A stretch of 40,046 nucleotides of DNA, taken from the NCBI GenBank assembly GCA_015680685.1, contig MNCI01030123.1, positions 506,692-546,737 of the forward strand. The letters are read 5' to 3'. The notes beneath the pieces are model-generated. The model was not told the origin of the DNA. It searched no databases and saw only the letters and a list, made by a program, of their open reading frames with translations. Positions 10,707 through 20,444 of this stretch are shown here, piece by piece. The position numbers and the translations under genes were made by a program. This DNA comes from Gnetum montanum (Eukaryota > Streptophyta > Gnetopsida > Gnetales > Gnetaceae). Position 1 is the first letter of the stretch; each line of letters begins with the position of its first letter.

Positions 10707-11700
10707 CTTTTAGTTGTTACGTGCAGTATCCAGGACTTAGTGAAATTTATTCAAAATTGTTGGAAAAAACCCTAGAGTCATATCATACTTTAACTACAAT
10801 AATTTTTATAAAGCACACTACATTTTTATTCTCTAATGTAAAATATCTTCTTCTCATAGGAGTGATTCTCTTTGATAGAGTACATCAGTAGGTTCCCTAA
10901 TAATGTAGAGTGGTATATGCTCATCCTGATGAGTATGTACCCAATTTCATCTTCATCTTACACTAGGATGAATAGCTTGGTGGGGTGACATGGAGGGCAA
11001 CATCGTGTTGCTACTTGATCAATTTGTTCTTGCGATGCTTCAACAAACTCTTGTGCATCTAGGCCTCCAAGGACTTTATTGTAATGCTAAAGATTATCAT
11101 CCCACTAAGGAACAATGTCTTAGGAACGGATAGCTAGAACAATGCTATGAATCTGCGAAGGGAAAGTGGTTCATTGATTTTCCATTCCTATTGTACCAGA
11201 AAGATGGTGGAGAATCCTTTTCCAGGGGTTTTCCATTTAGTGAAATTCCTCTCTTTGACTTTAGTGAAGGAGGTCAAAACCAGAACCTGCAATTCATAAT
11301 TCACAATCCTAGTTCTAGAAAGAATGGATCCAATGATAAAGAAGGATCTAAGGAGGAGAGTTAGGGCAGGGGTGTGGACAAGAAACAAGATTTTGATCAT
11401 GGCTGCGATCACCAAAGAGGAGGTAGTAGGCACTGTGATGATGCTAGTCCTTCTTCCTCTTTACCTTTGTCATCATCTTCTTCTTCTTTAGGCTTCGATC
11501 ACAACTGTAGGGGGTGCGGCTATGATGGAGGTGATTGACAAAACAAAAATAAATGAAGAGACTATAAGGAAAGTCAGGATCAAGGGTGCAGGCGCTCGAG
11601 AGAGATTCATCATCATGGACAAAGGGGTAGTAGAGGGCATCGTAGGCACCAAAATCATGGCCTTGATGAGCCTTTGCTTACTACCCAGAGTATGCTAAAC
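10707..11700 (+). other. leader / upstream Arg-Gly-His-rich reading-frame remnant
   Basis: The leader holds a plus-strand frame from about 11165 to 11680 with few stops. It is rich in Gly, Arg, His, Asp and Ser, with pieces such as HGCDHQRGGSRHCDD and a Ser-only run near 11450-11490. I recognise no domain. It could be the N-terminal low-complexity part of gag or a separate leader ORF. An overlapping minus-strand frame at 11188-11433 looks like its antisense. Confidence 0.35.
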
Positions 11701-12680
11701 ATTATAGAGGTAGTATGAATTCCCACAAGACACATAAAGGATAGCCAGATTGAGAGGCTAGACATGAACAATATTCCTTGGTTTGAGGGAGGGTATTACT
11801 TAGATCCACAGAACCATCTCTAAGCTTTTCAAGATGCATGTGCCTTGCAGAATATAGAAAATGAGTGGAAGAAGCTTAAGTTGTTTCCTAGGACACTCAT
11901 TAAAGAAGTAGAGAACTAGTACTAGTCCTTAGAATGATAATCTATTAGATGATGAAGTACAATGCTTGAATTATTCAATGACAAATATGAAACATACTCT
12001 TGAGTGTCTAATTTGAGAAGGGAAGTTTAAGGATGAAAAAAAGGGACACATGAACCCTTGGATGCTACCATAGGTCAATATTATTCCTTATTGCACAAAT
12101 ATCTTGGCCATGGTTACTCTCAACTAGACCAAATTCACCACATTATACATGGGCTTTGATCAGAAATGAGTAGAACCCTTGGTGTAAGCACCCATTAGAT
12201 CCAAAGATTGATTGAGTAAGTAGCTAAAGAGGAAGGAGAATTAAGGAAATGAGAAAGTGTAGAAGAGTACAATTGCTATCCTTCTATTTTCAAGAGAGAG
12301 GTTCTATTCTATGACAGTGAGGAAGAATCATCACTTAATGAGGTGGTGAATTGAAAAATGTTACTGCTTCAAAAATTTCAATTTGAAATTATGGCCAAGG
12401 TTGATCAGTTATGGGATTCCATGGATAGTAGATTTTAAGTTGTTCTAAAAATTGTTGAAGATTCCAAAGAATGAGGTAGTAATCATAAGCATAGGAGGTG
12501 TAAGGAAGATGAACGTGTCTATCAAAGAGGTAAGGGAAAGATTGCTATAATAGAGGAAGTTGAGAGAACTAAATTAGATGATGATAGTGGGTGTGAAATA
12601 TGCCATTATGAACATCCTAAGAGATTTTTTCCTATTGTGTCACACTTACAGGAGTCTAGGGTGTATGCCCTGAATCCATG
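11700..12680 (+). pseudogene. Ty3/Gypsy-type gag remnant
   Basis: After 11700 the frame reads IERLDMNNIPWFEGGYYL, DPQNHL and AFQDACALQNIENEWKKL. This fits the 'p.FeG...p..hl..F...c' opening of plant retrotransposon gag (PF03732-type). Further on, CEICHYEHPKRFFP at about 12594-12640 resembles a damaged zinc knuckle. Stops at several Gln-like positions break it. Gag would form the virus-like particle. Confidence 0.55.
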
Positions 12681-13370
12681 ACTAGCACAAAGGAAAACAC
12701 CCAAAAGATTACATTATCCTTATGGTAATTCTAGGCAGTTCCACTAGCAACAACAATATTATCCAGGTGGAACTCCTTCACAACCATACAAGTAGTATCA
12801 ACAGTGGCAACAACCATAATCATGGGCATTGGCACTACTAAGGTAGCAATACCCTTATAGAAAACATAATTCTTATGGATACCATGCTTAGTAGCCCACT
12901 TCTCCATGCACCTCTTCTAGTCACATGTCTTCTCAACTTCACTACTATCCCTTGGAGTACTATCAAGCCTATTCTCCATCACCTCAAGGAGGGGATTATT
13001 CTAGCTTACCAACCTCCTCATCCTTCTGCTAATGCTCCTACACCCTTAGCTCCATTGCGGCCTACTCCATCTATGCAGGGTGAAATTCTTGCTCAGCCAT
13101 AGCAACAATCCACTACCAGGGTTGTCAACATAAAGCTAGCTCCCTAGTTGAGTGACTTGAAACATTGATCTTGAAAGAGAACATTATTCTGCACCAAAAG
13201 TCCTAAACATCCCTCATAGATTGATGTGGCCAAACACCCTGTCTCTCCTCCATCCTCTACTTTAAACCTTGTTGGGATCCCTTCAAACTAAAAGTCTCTT
13301 CAAGCCCACACAGTCATGATAAATCACACCATATTTAATTGGATCAAGAATAGCAATCTTCCTAGGAAAC
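12680..13370 (+). other. Pro/Gln/Tyr-rich gag tail remnant
   Basis: The zone between the knuckle and the protease encodes short pieces rich in Q, Y, P and S, for example QQQYYPGGTPSQPYK and YYPLEYYQAYSPSPQGG. Disordered linkers of this composition are usual at this place. An overlapping frame at 12875-13102 is probably a shadow. Confidence 0.4.
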
Positions 13371-13790
13371 TATTTGATCTAGGAAGTCCTCTCATTTTCC
13401 TATAGATTGTCAAAAATGATCCATGCAAAGCTCTTCTTGATTCAAGTTTAGGCATGAATCTAATTTCTTATGAAATGTACAGAGCTTGGAACTTGCCACC
13501 TCTTGAGAAAAGAAACATTCATCTAGAGTTAGCAAACTAGTCTGTCATTATTCCTTTACAATTGGTGGAGAACATTGTGACCATTGTATGTGGGTGATCT
13601 TATCCTACTAACTTCCTAGTAATTAAGGTCAACAATTGTAACACAGACTTCACTATCATTATGGGAAGAGCTTGGCTCAGCACCATTGATGCAAAAATAG
13701 ACATTCATGACCTATCCTTGGAGACTTCTAGGGAGAATGAACTTGGTCTAATGAAGAGAAAGAATGTTCTATGTATTTTGTATAGTGATA
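13370..13790 (+). pseudogene. retropepsin-like aspartic protease remnant
   Basis: The frame reads CKALLDSSLGMNLISYEMY at about 13422-13478, where D-T/S-G is expected, so the glycine is replaced by Ser. It continues with a strand ending VENIVTIVCG and the C-terminal IIMGRAWLSTIDAKIDIHD at about 13656-13712, matching the 'I.LGRpwL....a.id' signature of plant Ty3/Gypsy protease. The enzyme would mature gag-pol. RT should follow, yet no RT motif is visible after it. Confidence 0.75.
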
Positions 13791-16034
13791 CCTGGTGCAA
13801 CTATGTGTGGAAGTTATGATCCATCAAAAGCATCTCCACTACTGCATACAGTTAGTGTGTAACTGAACTTGAGATTCACAAGTGCTTGTACATAGTAGCC
13901 ACTAAACTAGAGTGCACCCAATGGTTGATAGTTGATTGTACAAGTAGCACAAAATAAATGGAACCTACTAAGGACCCAAACAATAGGCCATTGGATAACA
14001 TAAAATAGAAAAAACCTTTTCATGAGCTAACATAGGCTAGAACAACAAATGTCTCCACAGATGGATAACCATGTTCAACATGTCACATCTCTTTCTTCAA
14101 ACTCAGTCATGGAGGAGATGACCATTCATGCTAGCTATATAAGTGGATCCTTAGTTTTTCATCTTTTTTTTTTGCACATTTTTGTTTTACACATTCTTTA
14201 TCTTACACCTTTTATTTTACATTATTAATTTTTTAAATTTTTTATTTTACAACATCATTAGTATGTTTTATTTTTCTTAAATATTTTACACTTTCTTATA
14301 TATTTTCCTAGATATGATTTTCTAATTATGTTTCAATAATAATGTGTCGTACTACCAACTGGGTATACTATGTTTGATTGATGTGGGCATGTGCTATTTA
14401 GTTATTTGATTGTTGGTATCTGAATTCTAGCTTTGAATTTTGTTACTGATAACTAGGACATGGTTTCTTTTTCATGAAACAAGCAGTGAGTTCATAACAT
14501 CCACTCATCCACAAACTCTATGGTTTTCCTTATTTTGGAAGTGTGAGGTCTCTTTTTCATTAATAAAACTTTAAAAACTTGTAACTTTGGTAGTTTCTAG
14601 ATTTGGAAAGGATTTAAAGGTTTGAATAGGGTGTGACTTCAAGGGGATTCGGTACTCTTTGTGCCTTTCTACTTGGGTGCATGTATGTTTTCATGGATTT
14701 CTTATTGTTTTGTGTCAATCAATAATAGGAAGTTGAATAAGTCTTTGCATGGTGTGGTTCCCATAAAAAAAAATAAAAAAATAAAAATGATGGGAATTCA
14801 TAGAATGTCCCTTAGATAAAATAAATAGGCTATAAGAATTGGTTATGGGACTGGAAAGACATGTTACCCATGCCTAAAGGTCCCCTCTAGCTAAGGCCCT
14901 TCCTCACTTCCTACTTCTTTTTTCTTCTCTAATAAGGAATGGTGATTGTGCTATGGGAGCACTCTTGTGTCTTAGGGGGGTGGACTGGTCTTAGAATGGT
15001 GATGTGATGTCACTAATCGTGGTTGGTTTTGGTTTGAACTAAGGATGGATTTTATCAATTCATTTAACCACAAAATTCATAAGGGACTTCATGTGACCTT
15101 AATCAAGAACTCCATTCCACTCTCTTTCATCCATCTGTGCTTTCCATGTTCCACCTCATTACCAATTTCATGTTCTTGTTTTATGTGTTGGTTTGATGTG
15201 TTGAAATTCTTAGGTAGTTTCTTCTAGGTTTTTGTACTTAACCTTCCTTAACCATTAATCATCCATGGAGCCTATGGACTCCTCAATTTGAAGTTATGAA
15301 AGGGTAATAAAAGACCTATGCTTGCTTTGGGGAGGACTGACATGCATATCTTTTGGTTAATTTAGTTAAGTTCTTTATCCTTAGACACTCTCACAATCAA
15401 ATCCTTTTGCGTACCCCATCAATGACATCCAATTGTGCACATTGTTACAACATTTTTCAATGCAATCCTCTTTTTATTATTATGAATTCTTAACTCTCTT
15501 CAAGCATTTCATTGTGTTTGAACTTTTTGAATTTAATGTACCACTTATCCATTTCACCCTATTCCTTAGTTTTTTTGCTAACACTATTAATAGACTCAAT
15601 CCACCATAATCATAACCTAGCCAAGTGTAACCATTGATTAGACAAGGTACTTAAAATTTGTATGTTACACATTGCACACTAATCCATAGTTTTGTTGTGA
15701 TTATAATGGGAAGCTTGGACTAGAATCAAGATTATCTTCACTAAGGAAGAAGCAACAACATCATGCAACGAGGACTATTCATGATCATTGAATCTTCTGC
15801 CTCGCTCTCTAGCTGTTAGAGGAGTTGGATGTTAGTTTTGTCTAGGGTGTTCACTTCTATTATCATGCACACATAATTTTGTAAATGATTGTAACTCTGT
15901 ACACTTGAGCACTTCGAGTTTTCTTGTTCCATCTGAGTTAGTCTATATGTCAGTTAATAATTCCATACCTACCCAACATTTTGTAAGGAACTTGTTCCTC
16001 CTCTTGTTCACTCGAGGATGAGTTTTCATTTAGT
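13791..16034 (+). other. long non-coding 3' segment of the nested element
   Basis: In 2.2 kb I find no RT (no xxDD box), RNase H or integrase motif in any frame. The segment has a T-rich stretch (14160-14300) and scattered chance frames such as 15045-15227. Its last 200 bp align with the 3' end of the element at 1-759, which shows that the 3' border is original. Confidence 0.6.
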
Positions 16035-16044
16035 TGTGGAGGTA
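16035..16044 (+). other. polypurine tract of the nested element
   Basis: TGTGGAGGTA directly precedes the 3' LTR start at 16045. Confidence 0.65.
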
Positions 16045-16880
16045 TGATGAACTATGTTTTGATGTGATTCAATGTTGGATTCGCAATATTAGAGCCTTGA
16101 TATCAAATACCTGATATCGAATTCCAAGATGTGATGTCGAATATTTGATATTGCAGGGTATATGTTGGCCTATAAATATAGTGCTTGGGCACATGATTTG
16201 GAAATTAGTTTTTGTAATAGAGTAACAAAGTTCTTGCAATTTAGCCATTCTAGAGTTAGAATATTTCTAAGTGCCGAGTGTGTACAGAGATTTATTCAAA
16301 CACTGATGTACTTGAGCATAATAGTGTGATGGAAATGAAATGAGCCCTTTTGATAATCCTTGCAGCTCTAAGAATATATTGATGTTTCCTTTAATGCATT
16401 TAATATTCATGCACTTTACCTTAATGCAATTTAATTAATTAATTAATTTTAGTTATTAATGAACACAAGCACAACCAGTTTGAGCATATGTGTAGCACTT
16501 GGTAACCCAAAAACACTTAATGTTCGGTAACCCAACAGTGCCATATGCATTTAGGATGTGTCTAGAGAGTGGAAATAGGTACTTGTGTTAGTCTAGCTAA
16601 GTAGTAGATTAATTAGATATTAAATTCCTCTACCTTTCATTCTTGCTCTAGGTAATTAAACCTATAAAATATAAAATAGTAATAATCATATACCTCAGTT
16701 ACACTTAACCATATACTTGTAACTCACGAGTGGAATTGAGAAGACAATGATTGTCTTGATTAGATTTCATGTCCTTGAACTAGTGTACTTAGGAGCTTAA
16801 GGTCTATGAAGTTTGATCAGATTGCACGTGAATATTTGTGATTCATATGGTTGGGCGTAGGGGTACCTTGTCATTTATCA
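16045..16880 (+). repeat. 3' LTR of the nested element
   Basis: It starts TGATGAACTA and ends TTTATCA, and aligns with 9834-10686. A TATA box CTATAAATA lies at 16170-16178. The 5 bp after it (GACTT) are the right target-site duplication. Confidence 0.9.
16170..16178 (+). promoter_or_regulatory. TATA box of nested 3' LTR
   Basis: CTATAAATA lies in the same context as in the 5' LTR copy. Confidence 0.65.
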
Positions 16881-17199
16881 GACTTAAAATCATATAAATG
16901 TATAAACTAGTAATGTGTTAATTTGTGTTGTTTTGTTAGAGTTGCAACTCTTTGTTAAGTAAAAGTTTGATCAATGTCAAATAAAAGTATGAGAAGGTAC
17001 TTGAAGAAGAAGAATAACATGTGTGAAATAACTTGCTATGATCAAAAGATCCTAAGAATTATTCATATATCCATTATCCAAAGAAATACCATTGAAGTCT
17101 ACAATTCTATTGATTACATATTTTGAGTTATTAACTACTAAAATAAATTCATCACTTTTACCTTCTTAATAAAAGAAAATTAAATAAGAATTTATGTCA
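16881..17199 (+). repeat. 3' LTR of the outer Copia element, right piece (begins with TSD GACTT)
   Basis: It resumes the Copia LTR exactly where 9833 stopped: 'gacttaaaa', 'ataaactagtaatgt', 'tctttgtta', 'tgatcaaaagatc', 'tctattgattacatatt'. It ends near 17199 by comparison with the 5' LTR end at 5436. Confidence 0.85.
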
Positions 17200-17529
17200 C
17201 AACTTTCATCATGATCCATTATTCTATCATAATACATAGAGATGTTGTTGGCACTATACCATGAATCATACACAAGATTATAAAAAATATACCATGATAT
17301 AAGTACTAATGCATGTAAGCAAGAAGTTAAAGCTTCAAAAAAATTTCTTATTTTTACAAAAAAATAAAATTATAGTGTTATTTAAAAAAGTTTTGGAGGA
17401 CCACAAGCCCTTTGGAGTGCCTTGATTGGTCCTTGCAACCACTATGGCCAGCTATGTTGCTAGTTGTAGTTAGCCATGCTACCAACTGCAACCGCAGCTA
17501 ACTTGCTACCATGGCCAATGGCTGTGCAG
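17200..17529. other. spacer with a GC-richer imperfect inverted repeat at 17449-17518
   Basis: The first 200 bp are featureless and AT-rich. From 17449 to 17518, words such as 'gctagttg', 'gccatgctacc', 'aactgcaacc' and 'gctaacttgctacc' recur in both orientations between GGCCA and TGGCC. This is where the chromovirus RT would be expected to lead into RNase H, and the RT itself is absent. Confidence 0.4.
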
Positions 17530-17800
17530 GGACTAACATTGTATGTTATTCTTCAAGAAATCAAGCATTGGAGGCATTATTTGTTGCCTAAGGAGTTTAC
17601 TTTGATGATGGACCACAAAGCACTTCAATTTCTAAACTCAAAAAAATTGAGTGGAAAGGACATGAAGTGGGTTGTATAATTATAAGAGTTTAATTTTTTT
17701 AAAGCACAAAAGTGGAAAAGCTAATGTGGTGGCTAATGAATTATCAAGGATGCATGTGATGAATTTCAGTGTACCTCATGTAGAAGGTATGGGTGATTTT
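17530..17800 (+). pseudogene. chromovirus (Ty3/Gypsy) RNase H remnant
   Basis: The frame ending at 17679 contains IKHWRHYLLPKEFTLMMDH, then KALQFLNSKKLSGKDMKW. This matches the pol segment 'A...W.hYL....F.l.tDH.aL..l..q.kl..r...Wv'. The next frame gives KHKSGKANVVANELSRMH, equivalent to 'KhG..N.vADaLSR' with the Asp changed to Asn. RNase H degrades the RNA strand of the RNA-DNA hybrid. The preceding RT is missing, so the element is 5'-truncated here. Confidence 0.88.
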
Positions 17801-17860
17801 ACTTCTTTGTATGAGCATGATGATGATTTTGGGTAGGTTTGGAGAAGCCTCAAAGAGTCA

Positions 17861-18820
17861 TTGATGAGTAGGATAGAGAAATTGAGGAACTATCATATTC
17901 AAGATGAACTATTATTGGAGAATGGAAATGCATGTGTTCCTAATTGTGATTTTAGAAAAAATATTTCATTTGAAAAGCACTGTAGTAACATTGCAGGCCA
18001 CATGAGCAAGGATAAAACATTGGAACTTATGGGTATGTACTATTTTTGACTTTGTATGATAACTAAAGTTTCAAAATTTATGAAAAATTATTTGACTTTT
18101 CATAAGTTCAAAGAAGGGAAAGGAGTGGATGGACACTATATATATTTGTCAATTCCTAGGGATCCATCGAAAAATGTGTCTATGGATTTTATGAGTGGTA
18201 TTTTAAAAACCAAAAGTGAGAACAATGAAATTTTTATTATTATAGACAAGTTCTTCGAGATAGCACATTTTATTTCATGCAAGAAGGTGAGTGATGCTTT
18301 GCATGTGGGAAATTTATTTTTTCAGTATCTTATGAAGTAGCATGAAATTCCTTTGAATATTGTTAGTGACAGAGACTCCAAATTCATAAGTCACCTTTAG
18401 AGGTCCCTTTGAAAAATTTAGGGAAATTTTGAATTTTTCTAGTGCATATGATCCAAAATTTGATATCCAAACACATGTGGTGAATAAATCCTTGCTAAAA
18501 ACATTCATATGTTTGTGTTATGGACAACCAAACATGTGGGGAAACTAGCTGTGCCATGTTGAGTTTTCTTATAATAATTTTTTTCATGTTGCTATTGGAA
18601 AATCCCCTTTTGAGAAGAATTATGATTGTTATCCAAAGATGGTGAACACTTTGGAGAGCTTTGATGCTGAAGCTCAACTTAGTCCTAATTTTATGCAAGA
18701 GATAAGGGATCTCCATGCATGATTAAACTCAAATCTTGATAAAAAGTTTGAAGAGAGAGTCCTCAAAAGGAATGAGGGAAAATGAAAGCGTAATTTTGCC
18801 ATTTGTGAGTTGGGTTAGAT
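17861..18820 (+). pseudogene. chromovirus integrase remnant
   Basis: The HHCC zinc-binding part is seen as IAGHMSKDKTLELMGMYYF and then FMKNYLTFHKFKEGKG, where the paired Cys have become Tyr and Phe. The core has the first Asp in NVSMDFMSG (about 18175), IDKFFEIAHFISCKKVSD, and the second Asp in IVSDRDSKF (about 18358). After a frameshift, the family's H-P-Q-T-D-G-Q-T-E motif reads YDPKFDIQTHVVNKS, so the catalytic Glu is replaced by His. GKSPFEKNYDCYPK follows at about 18600. It is inactive through stops, frameshifts and loss of that residue. Confidence 0.9.
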
Positions 18821-18824
18821 GCAC

Positions 18825-19180
18825 TTAAAGAAGAAGTAGTTGAGAGGTGTTAACTTCTTCAAGTTGAAAGCCAAGAAGATGGGGCCTTTCAAAATCAAGA
18901 CTAGGATCAATGATAATGATTTTGAGATTAATTTACCAAATGAGATCATACAAGGTCGCATCAATGAGTTGAAGGAGGCTATTGATTAGCCTAAGCCTTC
19001 AATGGAAATAAAGGGAATTGTACTAAAGTGAAGGAAAGATTCTAACACATAGGAAGTCAAGATACATGAATATTTGATTTATTAGAAGGATTAGTCCATT
19101 GATGATGCTATATGGATCCATGAGAACAAGCTTCATAAGTGGGGAATCACTTTAACACATACTCCCTTATTTACCTAAGT
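18825..19180 (+). pseudogene. integrase C-terminal region with chromodomain remnant
   Basis: KKMGPFKIKTRINDNDFEI and NLPNEIIQGRINELKE (about 18868-18980) match the GPF/Y module of Ty3/Gypsy integrase. After stops, SIDDAIWIHENKLHKWGITL (about 19094-19155) fits the end of a chromodomain ('dATWE.e..L'). Chromodomains define the chromovirus clade and steer integration toward heterochromatin. Assignment is by position and motif, without a search. Confidence 0.75.
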
Positions 19181-19190
19181 CTAATTTCTA

Positions 19191-19207
19191 AAGGGCGGGA
19201 GAGCTAG
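19191..19207 (+). other. polypurine tract of the chromovirus
   Basis: AAGGGCGGGAGAG lies just before the LTR start TGTAGGAAC at 19208. Confidence 0.65.
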
Positions 19208-19305
19208 TGTAGGAACAACTCTTCCAATCTCCTTGTTATTTCTCACATTTGTGTTTACAGGTTGTGGACTCTATGAAGATATCTTGGAGGTAAAGGAAAC
19301 ATCTT
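19208..19305 (+). repeat. chromovirus 3' LTR, first ~100 bp only (truncated)
   Basis: It aligns with the LTR at 27496: 'tagg(a/g)aca', 'cctcttcgattcccttgtt', 'tgtgttt', 'cttggaggtaaa'. Homology stops near 19305, where Copia gag sequence begins, so the rest of the LTR was deleted or displaced. Confidence 0.75.
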
Positions 19306-19995
19306 GGCACAACTGAAGATGAGAACCAAGTAATTGAAATCAATGAGGAAAGGTATGATCTTTTATGCAATGAATTGTTGTCCTTCTAAAATTTTTGTAT
19401 AAAGTTAAAAAGGGCCACGAAAGAAAAAGATTAAGATCTATCTCTACTTAATATAAGATATTTAGATCTCTTACACAAAAACTCAAACCTAAGGGTTGAG
19501 AAAGAAAAAACTAACCTTGTAATGTAAGTAGATGTAAAAGGCACTTACAGATACCAAATCGGTGAATGAAAGATTGGTCAAAGAGAAAGAATCCCTTCAC
19601 ATCATGCTAGGACAAGGAAAAAATCTACATCAGAAAAGTGGGCTAGGATGGTACCAAGAAGAAGCTTCTACATAAGAATCATCCAAACAAGATAGTACTC
19701 CAAAGATTAAAGTGTCAACTAATTCTATGTCTAAACAAAGAGCTGCTCAAAGGTTTGATCATTTCAACCAAAATAAAAGGGTGAGATCTTACTATTACAA
19801 TAGGTTTTGGCATAAGTAATGGCATTGTAATTTAAAATGTTATCACATGAACACATGGTCATATCATAAGACTCCTTGGTCTTACCAAGATGTACCTAGA
19901 AAGAAAGTTTTGCAGGACAAGAAGAAATGAAGGATAAATCTAAAGGGAAAGGAGAACAAAAAGGTGTAGAGAATTAAACAAAAGGAAGAAATTGA
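19306..19995 (+). pseudogene. Copia gag remnant (SIRE-like)
   Basis: Charged, Leu-rich pieces (NEERYDLLCNELLSF, LNIRYLDLLHKNSNLRVEKEK) suggest the coiled-coil part of SIRE-type gag. They are followed by LHIMLGQGKNLHQKSGLGW, comparable to the family's 'L..Q.....k.GLGY' signature (about 19600-19650). A damaged zinc knuckle, YYYNRFWHK-WHC, lies at about 19790-19830, with the first two Cys lost. The ending is Lys/Glu-rich. Several stops and at least one frameshift break it. Confidence 0.6.
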
Positions 19996-20204
19996 AGGAA
20001 CCCTCATCAAAAATTTTGTAAAAGGGAGCCAAACTTTAGAAATTGAAGAAATTTTCATGAAAGGAGGTACTTCAAAAGAAGAATCTCATTTACAAGCTCC
20101 TTAGACATCTTCATCTCCATCAACAAGGAAGGTAAGTAGAGGTAAGTCTTTATCTCATTCAAATCTTCTTTTAAGACTATAATCCATGGCAATTATATTC
20201 TGAA

Positions 20205-20372
20205 CCTTCCCTTGACATGTCTACCTGTAGACATCTACCATTAGACATCTACATTAAAAGATAGATGTCTACCCATATACATCTACATCATAAGTTAGAC
20301 ATCTATAAGAGTTTTTCATAGACATGGCATAGATATCTACTAGTTAAGATAGACATTTATCTTTTCATAAAA
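20205..20372. repeat. cluster of AGACATCTA-type near-palindromes ahead of the second ORF
   Basis: About nine copies of TAGACATCTA, its reverse TAGATGTCTA, or one-base variants occur in 168 bp. The 10-mer has self-complementary arms (TAGA/TCTA) around a CA core. It lies just upstream of the ORF start at 20445. Confidence 0.75.
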
Positions 20373-20444
20373 AACCCTTGATGACCACAATTACATAAAG
20401 TCAATCCTTCATTTTCCCCTCATTTTTTTCACATTCAAGCATAG

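Larger units (their letters stand above)
9834..16880 (+). mobile_element. nested LTR element with gag and protease only (Ty3/Gypsy-type, family G1-related)
   Basis: The 7047-bp insertion has LTRs of 853 and 836 bp, TGATGA/TCATCA-type ends, a tRNA-Asp-like PBS, a PPT and a 5-bp target-site duplication. Internally I find gag-like and retropepsin-like remnants but no RT, RNase H or integrase in the roughly 2.2 kb between protease and PPT. Such gag-only or gag-PR-only elements are known in plants as non-autonomous derivatives (TR-GAG, or LARD when no coding remains). The LTRs are roughly 80-85% alike by eye, so the insertion is old. Confidence 0.85.
4964..17199 (+). mobile_element. Ty1/Copia element, interrupted by a nested element at 9834-16880
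   Basis: A 5' LTR (about 4964-5436), an initiator-Met-type PBS, a decayed gag-PR-INT-RT-RH polyprotein in that order, and a 3' LTR in two pieces (about 9660-9833 and 16886-17199) make a full Copia element. Integrase before reverse transcriptase defines the superfamily. Without the insertion it would be about 5.2 kb, normal for plant Copia elements. Every domain has stops, so it is inactive. The outer target-site duplication was not identified with confidence. Confidence 0.88.

Noticed and set aside
11188-11433. Minus-strand frame of 81 codons
   Set aside because: It is antisense to the Gly/Arg/His-rich plus-strand frame of the nested element.
20205-20372. CRISPR-like array
   Set aside because: Repeats are 8-10 bp, in both orientations, with irregular spacing, in plant retroelement DNA.
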